DNA of 64,000 nucleotides from Eurosta solidaginis (taxonomy: Eukaryota; Arthropoda; Insecta; Diptera; Tephritidae). Positions 10,117-21,353 of this stretch are shown one piece after another. The stretch is from assembly GCF_040869045.1 (NCBI RefSeq), contig NC_090319.1, positions 389,499,601 through 389,563,600 of the forward strand, in the 5' to 3' direction. The stretch's first letter is position 1, and every line of letters begins with the position of its first letter. Under the pieces are notes generated by a model. That model was not told the origin of the DNA. It saw only the letters and a list, made by a program, of their open reading frames with translations, and did no database searches. Both the position numbers and the translations under genes were made by a program.

Positions 10117-11705
10117 TTTTTTATACTCAGCGTGATTTGCCTACAGAGTATATTAACTTTGATTGGAACATGGTTGGTTGTACAGGTATAAAGGAATCGA
10201 GATAGATGTGGACTTCCATATATCCAAATAATCAGGATCGAAAAAAAATTTGATTGAGCCATGTCCGTCCGTCCGTCCGACCGTCTGTCCGTCTGTCCGT
10301 TAACACGATAACTTTAGTAAATTTTGAGGTTTCTGGATGAAACGGACTATAACCACGCCCACTTTTTCGATATCGAAAATTTCGAAAAACCGAAAAAATG
10401 CGATTATTCATAAGCAAATACGGATAAAGCGATGAAATTTGGTAGGTGGGTTGACCTTATGACGCAGCAAAGAAAATTAGTATAATTTTGGACAATGGAC
10501 GTGGCACCGCCCACTTTTCAAAGAAGGTAATTTCAAAGTTTTGCAAGCTGTAATTTGGCAGTCGTTGAAGATATCATGATGAAATTTGGCAGTAACATTA
10601 CTACTATTACAGTATATGTGCTAAATAAAAATTAGCAAAATCGGATGAAAAACGCGCCCACTTAAAAAAAAAAGAGTATTTTTACGTCAAATTTTAACAA
10701 AAAATTTAATATCTTTACAGTAAATTATGTCAATATTCAACTCCAGTAATGATATCGTGCAATAAAATACAAAAATAAAAGAAAATTTCAAAATGGGCGT
10801 GGCTCCGCCCTTTTTCATTTAATATGTCTAGGATACTTTTATTGCCATAAGTCGAACAAAAATTTACAAATCCTTGTGAAATTTGGAGGAAAAAGGGCGG
10901 AATCGGTTGAAGCCACGCCCAGTTTTTATACACAGTCGACCGTCTGTCCTTCCGCTCGGCCGTTAACACGATAACTTGAGCAAAAATCAATATATCTTTA
11001 CTAAACTTAGTTCACGTACTTATCTGAGCTCACTTTGTATTGGTATAAAAATGGCCGAAATCCGACTATGACCACGCTCACGTTTTCGATATCGAAGATT
11101 ACGAAAAATTAAAAAATGCCATAATTCTATACCAAATACGAAAAAGGGATGAAACATGGTAATTGGATTGGTTTATAGACGCAAAATAGAACTTTAGAAA
11201 CAACTTTGTAAAATGGGTGTGACACCTACCATATTAAGTAGAAGAAAATTAAAAAGTTCTGCAGGGCGAAATCAAAAGCCCTTGGAATACCATTCGTGGT
11301 ATTATATATATAAATAAATTAGCGATACCCGATAGATGATGTTCTGGGTCACCTTTATGGCGATATCTCCAAAAGGCGTCCACCAATAGAACTAGGGCCC
11401 ACTCCCTCTTAAATAATGATAAACACCTTGAATTTGATACCCATATAGTACAAACACATTCAAGAGTCCCCCCTGGTCCACTTTTATGGCGATATCCCGA
11501 AATGGCGTCCACCTATAAAACTAAGGCCCACTCCCTTTTAAAATACTCTTACCTTCCATTTGATACCCATGTCATACAAACACATTCCAGGGTTACCATA
11601 GGTTCATTTTCCTAAATGGTGATTTTCCATTATTTTGTCTCCAAAGCTCTCACCTGAGTATGTAATGTTCGCTTACACTCGAACTTGGCCTTCCTTACTT
11701 GTTTT
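10117..11705 (+). mobile_element. Helentron-like non-autonomous element, complete short copy
   Basis: The 5' end is TTTTTTATACTCAGCGTG. The 3' end is the hairpin GTTCGCTTACACTCGAAC followed by TTGGCCTTCCTTACTTGTTTT. In order it holds the TCCG block with ATGTCCGTCC (10261-10300), module 1 with TTTTTCGATATCGAAAAT (10362-10379), module 2 starting near 10920, then about two to three ~130-bp units (11330-11600). The 5' tip resembles the family at 24216 and 51253, while the body resembles the larger family, so it may be an intermediate or recombinant copy. There is no protein-coding potential. Confidence 0.75.
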
Positions 11706-14700
11706 ACACTCATTTCAACGCATTGCTTTCATATTGGTTCCCGTTTAGAGATGTTAACCATACTTGAGCTCAATGAATGAAGGGCACTTGATGCACGACT
11801 ACAACAATGACAGTGCTTGCCGCTAAAGCACTGAGTAAACGTTCGTTCGTAGCAATGCTGTGTGTAGTGTGAAAAATTTAAAAATTTATTCTTAGATATT
11901 TCAGAAATTGATATGCTAGGTTTCATTTTAAGTGGCCACCTTTATATTTTAAGAATTTGGTTAACCTTTAGTTAAAATTGGTTACTGATGCAGCCTCAGT
12001 GAAACGCTTTCTATTGCCGATTACAACTAAGTATAGCACTAGTTAAACCACTCCCTAAGGGCGTAAAAAAATATTTTATTTATGAACTGCACTGCTTATG
12101 CATATAACTAAGTGTATATATATAAGTCCATCAGAGCGTATCAAAATATTTAAATTTGCTGTACTCCATACAATGCGGAGGTTTTGTGGAAAAAAATATT
12201 TTTAAAACAAATTTGTCAAACTACATTTTACTATGAAGATAAAAATGTCGGAAAATATAAAGAATCATTGTTTGGTCATATTCTGCATGTTCGCCGTCTT
12301 AAGGATATACATACCTAATTTTTTTATCTCGAAGAGACGAGTTCGTTTAGGCTTGGCTTCCTCATAAAGCGGTGCCGCTCTATTACGACCGCTAAAGGGT
12401 TGACGGTATACTCATCGTTTTCAGGGCATCGCTTAATTTTAAAGTTCGAACACTTACAGCAGATGATCCGTAAAATTTTATTTTGAAATATTTCTTGTTA
12501 TTATTAGTTATTATTTATCATGATTCAATTACTAGAGGTTTGTTCTTCAATGACGGCAGAGCTTTGACACTCCTAAATTGAGAAATTTGGACGGGTTGCT
12601 TTTACGAAGTAAGGAAAACGGGTAATAACTCAATCCCCTTTAGCGAAAATTGTAGTAGAAAAGTACCTTTAGCAGTATATTAGTAGTGATAACAAATTTG
12701 TAAATGCCAATAAGTTTTCGGAGGAAATAATTCATTTTCTACTAAATATTTCGTGAATTGATAAAGAGCTATGTTGGTTTAGAATTTTATTAAAAAATAC
12801 ACTATATCAAAATTTGTTTCAAAAACTCCATATATGAGCATAAGTTCAATGCATTTTGACATAAGAGGGAGTTAATGAAAAGCATTCTGAGCCGTTCTTC
12901 AATCTAATTCTAATATAGGTCGTTTTTGTGACAAATCATGGAATGGGAAGTTTTTGAAAAATATTTTGAGATAGGACGATATTGAAAACGCAGCCGACAT
13001 GGTCTGACAAAAAAAATAAAAGAAAATGGCTTATTGTCTTAGAACTTTATATTCCGGTCTCGACTTTGATAGAAGAGTTCAGCTTTTATGCGGTCCTGCT
13101 ACACAGGGAGTATTTACCTTTTTATTCTGAAATTTCGGAAAGCTCCTTTACGTTAAGTATTCATGGAAGTGTTGGGGATAAAATGTTAATTTAGAATATT
13201 CGGAACACGTTCGTTTGATACTACCTCACGAGGTCCGAATACACATAATCTTCAAAACATAAACCGATTCCCCAAATTCTTAAATGGAGACGAATGTTCC
13301 GAACATACGGAATGAATAAGTTAACATGCTCAATGTACCAATATTTTGTTATGGCATCTCCATTATTTACTAATGACATTTTTACGTGAATCAATTTACT
13401 AGTCGCCTTTTTGACCTTGATCGATGAATTTTGAAGTGGTTTAGGGTTCGTATGTTCATAGGTTTACGAAAGTGCACGATTCCTTGGTGTCCGTACTTTT
13501 CATAAAACCTATGTTCAGCCACACTAATAGTTCATGGCATAGTTTATAAATTCATTATAAAATTAAAATAAATGTTCTAAGGAATTATGCAAAGAAACAA
13601 CACCGTTCACGGATGTCAATTCGATTTGGGAGCAAAATGGCTGAAATTGTCAAAAAATTTTTCTGTCGAGCAAACCTCTTGTGATTCAATCATGATTCGT
13701 TATTTTCTTCAAGCACATAAAAGAAAAAACATATTCAAATTAATCAAAAGTGATTATAACCTTTCCTATTTGATTTGATACATCAACTACCGGCGCAGTA
13801 CGATATTGACATTTGTTCATCGAATTTACAAGTACATGGAATTTTGTTTGTTTGTAGGTATGTCACCATGCTGCCACCTTGTATCGTTCCGCCATGATTG
13901 TCTGTCATATAGCATTGTCATTTTATTCGCTTGACATTTCATCCTTCATACTAATCGAGCAGTTACTTCTGTGTGAAAGCAAAAAATTTACGATTTCATT
14001 AGAGGGTGAAATGAGATCATTAAGTTTCTGTGTGAAAACAGTATTATGGTCTTGTTAATATATTTATGTATGTGTGCGTGTGTGTGTAAACATGCAATAG
14101 TAGTTGCTTTGCTAGTTGACGTCATGGTATCTTCTCTAATGAGGTACTTTAAGAGCTCTTCATGTGTAAAATGCTGTGAAGAAACAGTAAACGCAAAAGC
14201 GATGCCAAAATAACTAGCACAAAGTCTTGGAAAAACTCTGCTTATGTGTACGAAGAACCAAAAACTTATGCTTTCAAAAAAATCTTGCATATATATATTA
14301 ACAAAAATTTCATAAGACAAGATGCAAATTAACCTTTATTTAAAATACACTGCTAGTAGGGTAAGAAGATCATTAGAATAAGCAATAGTTGATATGCAAT
14401 ATCTGCACAAATAAAAATCTAAGGTAAATAGTAGGTAGAGTTAATGTAGTTAGTGGTTGCAACAAAGGAAAATAAAGCGTTAGAAACAAGGGCCACTCTA
14501 ATATTTATATCGAAACTACTTGTGGCATCTTATACACAATTAAATACAAATTTATAAACATTTTTTTATTCATGATTACATATAAATATTTGGTACTCTC
14601 AGTTATTATACAAATTAAAGTAAATCTATCTGCAAGCGATTTTTATATTTGTATTCGTATTTATGTATTGCCTCGGGCATGTGCTCGTTAATTTCATGTA

Positions 14701-14984
14701 CAAATTAAATTAATTACAATATAATGTTATGTGTTATTGTTCATATAACATTTCCAATTAAAAAGCCAACGTGTGCATAATTTAAGTGCAAATTACTTTA
14801 TTTGACCCTTATTCCGATTTATTCAGCTTAACGCGAATGGAACCATCTAAATTTGTTTAAGGGTTAAGGCTGTTAACTTTTTATTAAATGGTTCAATTAT
14901 TATCCATCCATAGCAAGTTTTATTGTAAACAGATTTTAATCAAAATTTGAATTTTTCGAGATCCAATTTGCGTCTTTCTAATTA
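11706..14984. other. 3.3 kb without recognised features
   Basis: The short ORFs here (12982-13194, 13587-13778, 13988-14320 minus) lack recognisable domains. There is a short (TG)n stretch near 14061-14085. No copies of the window's repeat families are evident. Confidence 0.5.
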
Positions 14985-15205
14985 ATTTTTCTTGAATTGG
15001 CGGGACGGCACCTACTTGTTTTATACTGACTCAGATATCTGCAAGGAATATATGTTTTCACTGAGAGATTTTCATGGCAAAAATTGACTCGGTTGGCTTG
15101 AAAAATTTTCTTCTAATTGAAAAAGTTTTTTCTAAAATTTTGACGTCGCTTTGCCTGGGTTGTGAACCTAGGATCTTCGGTGTGGTAGGCGGAATCATTG
15201 TGGAA
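14985..15205 (-). mobile_element. tRNA-derived SINE, diverged partial copy
   Basis: Minus-oriented copy. Recognisable family blocks are 'ggcgggacggcacctac', 'gttttcactgagag', 'ttttcatggca', 'aaaattttcttctaattg', 'aaattttgacgtcgctttg', and the B-box region 'gtgaacctaggatcttcgg'. The SINE 3' end (the gcgcgata block) and the full head are missing. Confidence 0.75.
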
Positions 15206-16101
15206 TTGGAACTTTATTTTGTTATGAAGCTGTATGAAGAAAACACTTTGTTTGGGTTTAAAATTTGAATTATATCTATGTATTTACAAAAAAACGTGCG
15301 ATATATTTGCCGAAACCTACGTACAGCAATCGAAGAGCTTTGAGAAAATATGATTTCTAAGTTATTTACCCTTCATAAACTATCATGAGGCTATTGACTT
15401 TGGCAAAATCCGGAAGTAGCCCAAACGCACTTATTGCGTTTTGATATGGAACCCCTCATACATATAAAATAAAATTTAAAACATGATGTAAAATATATTA
15501 AATTTATAAATTTCCTTTACAAAATTACTGTACCCAAGATAAAAACGGCTCTGTTCAGTCTTAAAACGCAATTTAAATATTCCTTAACTGTACTGAGTAC
15601 GTCATAACTAAGCTTCAAATCACTTGACTGCGAACCAAATTGTTTCCTGAAAATCTAAAAGCCTACATTTCTCTGGAACCACAGAATTATGCACAAATAT
15701 ATTTTATATCTTTTAACAAATTTTATGTATGTAGTATATCTTGTGAGAATATATTTATAAGGCAGTTCTTCGGATGAAGCGAATTTATGCGTTCATAAGT
15801 TGTCAGAACTATAAAATTTGGTAAATTCAACTTTCTTAGCAAATGTGTCTTGATTACTTTCAAAGAAAGTTTCGGTAGAACATCAAGCCAGTTAAGTATT
15901 TTACCTTGAATTTTAAACAGGATTAGGAAATGTTGTCATTCCGATGTGATATCAACATAGTGATATGTGCCTGTGTCCAAATATATGACCGTGGGCATTT
16001 CTTCAATTAAAGCACTTAATTAACCATTTTCCGTGGGTATTTGAGCAACCAATAACAGTGAATTTTAGAAAGCGATTCTCGCCAATTTTGCGCCCTTTTT
16101 T
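15206..16101. other. Unannotated AT-rich sequence
   Basis: No ORF, repeat or RNA signal that I can support. Confidence 0.5.
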
Positions 16102-16320
16102 ATCCTATTAGCCGTCGAACAACTAAACGTGTGTATATGAAAAGCTCTTTATTAACAGCTCTACTGTGGTTGTAGATCTTCACAATTCAATGTATTGGCG
16201 TACTCCACTTATAGCGTTATAAAATCAAACTCAATAACGATTCCTTAGCTTGCGCTGCTTAAATGCTCCAGTTGTATCGTTAGCCTAATTCTCCCGGGGT
16301 CAAGATTTTTAACGAAGAGC
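16102..16320 (-). mobile_element. Decayed LTR, copy 1
   Basis: It is homologous to 29250-29495 in the same orientation. Shared blocks are 'gctctttatt' (polyadenylation AATAAA on the minus strand), 'tctactgtggt', 'cttcacaattcaa', 'atagcgt' then 'aaaatcaaact', and 'agcttgcgctg'. This fits an LTR whose R/U5 end lies at about 16105. No internal retroviral-type coding region adjoins it, so it is a solo or truncated LTR. Confidence 0.55.
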
Positions 16321-18367
16321 TTTCGCTAATGGTAGTTTATATGTTGCTCATTTCTGTATCTCATACTGAACATTGCCTCCTATGAATATGGATGTGCATA
16401 TGTCTGACGATTATGCGCTCTTTATTGCTGTGTACATCTCTGGACATCATAGTCTCTGTTACATTCTGTGTATGTGTAACTGTTTTCTGATGCAGATGAA
16501 ATTGCTTGCCTTGTTGTTGTTGTCCAAAGTTTATTATTAGCGGCATAATGGCGAAATGTTTTATGATATTCAAGGGAAAATATATTTTTGGAATAATAAT
16601 TTCCCACTGATTAGTTTCTCAAGTAATTTTCTTCCAAATTTACCTGCAAACTTTTCCTCGATCCATCACTGCATAAATTAGCAAACAAAAAGAGCAAATC
16701 TGATGGAAGTTTCCTTACAATTGTGTGCAAACGGCTGCTAAATTTAAATATATAATGATAATACACGTACCAAAACAAAAAAAAAAAAAACAAAAAAAAA
16801 ATAAAATAAGAAACACGTCGTAAGTAGCACTTGAATTGATTAGTTGCACGCCAGCCATCACCAACAAAGATGCTTTACCGCAGGGAGCTTAGAAACCATT
16901 TAGAACTAATAAATTTGAAGAAGAGCAAAAATGTTTTAATAACCAGCAAAAGATAAAATTAAAGCATGGTCTAAAGCACTTATTAATGCCCGTGTAGCTT
17001 CAAGTCTCAAAATTCCAAGCCAAGCGATTAGTAGGCACAATTTATTATTTATTTCATCGCTGGTAACTGCCCACAAATGTTAGTAGCTCATCACACAGGC
17101 ACAAAAGTTCTAGGCAACTTTTCTGTTTATGTGTTCATGTTATGGAAAAATACGCTGCAAATTCCAGATGACATGACCAAATCACACTCGTGACCAAAAG
17201 TCTCACTGTCAGCGCTCTCTTAGCTGATACAAGATATATTTTTCTATACAATTACCTGTACCTACCTTAATTCCGGAAACTTCATTACGTTTATATTGTT
17301 GCTGCACGGCTGTCGCGTGCCTTCTCTGGATAATTTGTGATTTTCCGCGCGTGTTGGCAATTATAATAGCGTTCTCATGCCAGCTACAGCGTTTTGCTTT
17401 AGTCGACCATTGCGGTTGACTTTTGACTTTTTCCTGGTCACTTCCTGTACGAAATTTGCACTCGCCAGCAACTAACAATTTCCCCTCTCACTTATCTTAG
17501 GTCAGCATTTATTGTTGGAAGTTTCGCATTTAACGACAAGAAGGATATGTAGCGGTGGTTAATAGCTCTCTCTCTCTCTATCTTTTTTCCCTCTTTTCCT
17601 AGTCTTTAGGTGATTGGGCCATATGCATGTTGGAATAGATTTCATAGTAGTGGTTAAGTTGAATATTGTTCAGCAATTCATGCTGATAGCGCAGTTTTGT
17701 TTGAGTATTGAATGGTTTTATTTAAATTTAAATTTATATTTTTTCTTCGTTCCTTTTTTTAATTTTTCGCTTCTTATACTTAAAAGTTTATACTCAAAGA
17801 TTTGTGCGTAATTTTAGTTGTTCGCTCTAATGCTGCGGAAGTCGGCTTTATATTAAACGTTTTGTCTTGCTATTTCTTTATTTTATTCATCTGAAGATTT
17901 ATTTCTTAAAGTTCAGTGCGTACAAATCTTGTCAGAGTTACAAGTTTGCGTTTGTTTCATAGGCGTTTTTGTTTATCATCCGACAGTTTGAACGAAAATA
18001 GCGGTTCGTGTGCAAATCAACTTTCTGGCTTTTGATAATAAATACTATTTTCTGATTCTCTGATTTTTTCTGATTTTCTGCCGAAGCTTAAAAATTTATG
18101 TCCTTGAAATTTAGCTTGAATATTATCGATTTTTTTATTGTTATCGAAAAAGCTCTCATTGCTTTGATGATTGAAGTTTTAGTTGTTTTTGCGACTACTT
18201 ATATATATAGCTGGTTTATTTCTTTGAAAATCAAAATTTCGGAAGCCGAAATGCTGGAACTGAGTACAAAAAAGCTCTTGATAATCAACTCTTCGAGTAA
18301 TGGATTATTCGAGCAGTAAAAATAGCAAAGTAATCGGTTATCAAGAATTCAGGTTCATTCGTGATAG
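16321..18367. other. Unannotated sequence with short simple repeats
   Basis: There is a (TC)n run at 17566-17580 and a poly(A) stretch near 16780-16805. ORFs such as 17209-17478 (minus) and 18098-18319 (plus) show no domain I know. I cannot exclude a host exon on the minus strand near 17220-17480, but nothing positive supports one. Confidence 0.4.
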
Positions 18368-19440
18368 ATTCGACTATTCGAATAATTTATTTTTCTTTGG
18401 TAATTTTCAATGAGCTCTGTGATTCGTTAAGACATTGTGGAGTTATTGTTAGCCACCTGAAACTCACTTATTTTGCGATTTTCTTCTTTGGCTACTATAA
18501 TTTAATTGTGCTGTAGACAATAAATTTTTGTGAATTTTTTCGATATTAATTTTTTTTTTTAATAACAGCAAATTAAATTTGCGAAATCGTCAGCATTTGA
18601 ACAATGACAGTTGGCTAATCGATTTAAAATCAATGCAAAAGTTGCTATCAGTCGATTATTCGAATAATTGGTTGTAAACCACAGCCCTACTGATTACCTC
18701 CAAGATTCAATAAGCAACGAAAATTTATTATATTACTATCAGCATATTATCGACGAGTTACCGATCTGTTTCTGTATTCTTATTGATTTTTGATGTTTTC
18801 GATGGGTTACAGATGTGTCATCGATTTTATAATGATGTCCATGTATGAGCGATAGGTAGCAAAACGATAAAACGCCATCAATAAATTGGCAACACTCCAA
18901 TAAGAAGTCGATAATTTTCCGATAGCAACTCGATAAGTTTCTGAAAAAAATCTAAAACATTTCAATAAGAAATTAGCATATGCAATAAAAAAACGAAAAG
19001 TTATTTTTTTAATATCGGCTTATTATGGGCCTATTTTTGACAATTTAATGGCTTTTTATTGGTATCGGCTTTTTATTGATTTTTTTATCGGCTTGTTATC
19101 AATGGGTTACATATGTGTCATCTATTTTATAATGGAGCCTATGCATGGGACATTGGTAACAAAGCGATAGAACGCCAATGACAAATTGGACACACATAAG
19201 AAGTCGATAGCAAATCGATCACTTTCAGATAAAAAATCTTAAACTTCTCGACAAGAAACTGATAACACGCCGATGAAGGATTGGTAACACTCTGATAACG
19301 AATCGGCAACTTTTTAAATATAAGTCGAAAACATTTTGATAGTATTTTCATACATTTTGTATAAATAATGGATAGCTTTTCGATAATAATTCGATAAGTT
19401 TTCAATATTAAATGGAAACATTTTTGACAAAAAACCGAGA
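18368..19440. repeat. TCGATA/TATCGG-rich repeat zone with a ~299-bp duplication
   Basis: The block at about 18798-18960 (gatgggttacagatgtgtca, then 'ttttataatg', 'gcgataggtagcaaaacgat' and 'aagaagtcgata') recurs at about 19097-19260 with the same order of landmarks. Between and around them are many short segments of type 'cgataa-ctcgataagttt', about 20-25 bp apart. Motifs 'ttcgaataat' occur at 18376 and 18659. This looks like a decayed minisatellite-bearing transposon. No terminal repeats were found. Confidence 0.55.
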
Positions 19441-19549
19441 GTAATTCATAGAAGCAGAACCGTTAAGCTCTACTGCACCGAGCAAATAAAATGAAATAAA
19501 AAATAGCAAAGACAAGAACGGTAAATAACTAAATTATGCGGCATTCAAA

Positions 19550-19640
19550 CAGACGCAGTCATAGCCTAATAGTAGGCGTGTGGGACGACACGAGTTTGAA
19601 TCTCAGCTCGTGGAAAGTATAATTTTTAATTTAAAAATAC
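19550..19640 (+). mobile_element. tRNA-like SINE head (A- and B-box-like)
   Basis: The sequence has 'tagcctaatagtagg', fitting a pol III A box, and 'gagtttgaatctcag' about 25 bp later, fitting a B box. It then runs into AT-rich sequence. The boxes are imperfect and there is no cloverleaf, so it is a retroposon head and not a tRNA gene. Confidence 0.4.
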
Positions 19641-21005
19641 AAAGATATCTGAAAATATCTTTAGTAGGGTCGAAATAGCTATAATATCAGTCAGTATATT
19701 TAGCTCTTTTCAGTTTTTCCATCATAATAAAATACAACAGTTAAATAAAGAAATTATTGTGCAATTTATCTAAAACTTATTAAATATTCGATAAAATATT
19801 TTTAAAATTTCGATAGCATATCGATAACTTTTCAGCAACAAGTCGAGAGCTCGTCTATATCTTGTCTATAACACACCTTTAAAAACCAATAACTCCCCCT
19901 TTTTTCCTTTCCATGCCTTTTATTTACTTGATTTTATTTTCCCTACCCTTCTTTTCCTTTCTTTATTCCCTTTACCCTGCCTAGATTTACTCTCTGGTTT
20001 CAGCCATATCAACTCTAGAAGCTACATTGTTCCCACATTACTCTGCAGTGTGGTAACTACGCTTACGCTTACTTTCTGTATTCCCCCGTTAGGCCTTCCA
20101 CTTCCATAATCCAGAATATTGCATATGAACCTCATCTCGAATAGTGAACAGGATGTATTAGGTTTTCGAGTGTTGATGTTGCTGTTCTGCTATCGAATAA
20201 ACTAAAATGTCGAAATCGTACGATACATTTCTCGAAAAATCTGTGAAGCTTTCACAAATAGTTCGTTCCTTCTGTTTTGACTATAACAGCTAAGCGATCT
20301 ACTTTCGCCTTTCAATTAACTGTGGATGTAATTTTTAGCCCTAAAGGGCTACACCCAAGCAGTGGCTTAATTGTTTCCTGTTATCGTACTGATATATGAC
20401 GATGGGTTTTCATACATAAATATTTAAATCCTTCGGCTGAGTTTAAAAGAACTAAATAGTTTGCCTAACTTCTTTCGAAATATTTGCCAGTTTAAAATTA
20501 AACTCTTTTTAGAGAGCTGACATTTTATTTGTAAGTATTCCTCTTTGCAATAACTTATATGAAAGAAAGGACTTATAAGGCAGCTATGTGCCTACAAACT
20601 TATGTACATAAACTTAATACATACATCTATATTACATAAATCATCTGTTTACCCTCTGGAGCTAAAGGTCACAAAACTTTGTTATGCACCCATTAAGCTT
20701 AAGTACCAAAATATTTATTCACCATAAGTTAGTAAGATTATAAAGTTTGATGTGGCTGCATCTTTTCGTTTTGCCTTGCGGTTCGCCGCTGCAACTACGG
20801 TTGACGGCAAAATTCTATGTCAAAGCATAGCAAACATTTTTTTCAAATACGTATAATTGTAGGATAATGTAATATTTTTTACTGTACCACTGGATCCTTG
20901 ATAAATTTGGGGACAATAGCTGTGTTTATTTTTTACGCGCATATACATATGCACTTAAACTTTATATGGACTGCTAAGTCCAAAATTAAAAAAAAAAAAA
21001 TAAAA
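19641..21005. other. Unannotated, with a further TCGATA segment
   Basis: 19795-19865 again carries 'cgatagcatatcgataact', related to the zone at 18368-19440. The rest (pyrimidine-rich 19890-20030, then mixed) holds nothing I recognise. Confidence 0.45.
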
Positions 21006-21353
21006 ATTTAAGGCGCGATAACTTTCGAAGAGATTTAGGCCTAGCTTCTCTTCCAATTTGAGACGTTCTCCTCTTGTTTTTTCCTACAAATTGGCGGGCC
21101 GGGGCCTACATGTTTTATGCTGAATCCGAAAGGCATCTGCAGGGCAGATGAGTTTTCACTGAGAGCTTTTTATGGCAGAAGTACACCCGGAGCGCTTGCC
21201 AAACATTGCCGAGGGGCGACCCCGCTTGGAAATAGTTTCTTCTAATTGAAAAAACGTGTTTCTAAAATTTTGATGTTGCTATGCCCGGGGCGTGAACCCA
21301 GGATCTTCGGTGTGGATGGCAGAGCACGCTACCATCACACCAAGGCGGCCGCT
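21006..21353 (-). mobile_element. tRNA-derived SINE, near full length
   Basis: On the minus strand it begins at about 21353 with GGCCGCCTTGGTGTGATGGT, an A-box-bearing tRNA-like head. A B-box-like GGGTTCACGCCCC follows, then the family body (TCGCCCCTCGGC, GTACTTCTGCCAT, CTCATCTGCCCTGCAGATG, AATTTGTAGGAAAAA), ending with TATCGCGCCTTAAATTT. An A-rich tract at 20987-21000 on the plus strand gives a T-rich tail in SINE orientation. Length is about 348 bp. Pol III transcription is expected from the boxes. Confidence 0.9.

Noticed and set aside
13197..13314. Short inverted pair ATTCGGAACA / TGTTCCGAAC
   Set aside because: Too short and without flanking duplication; can arise by chance in this length.
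17209..17478. Minus-strand ORF with possible splice donors nearby (host exon?)
   Set aside because: Composition is slightly richer in GC than its surroundings, but no family similarity or consistent splice pair was found.
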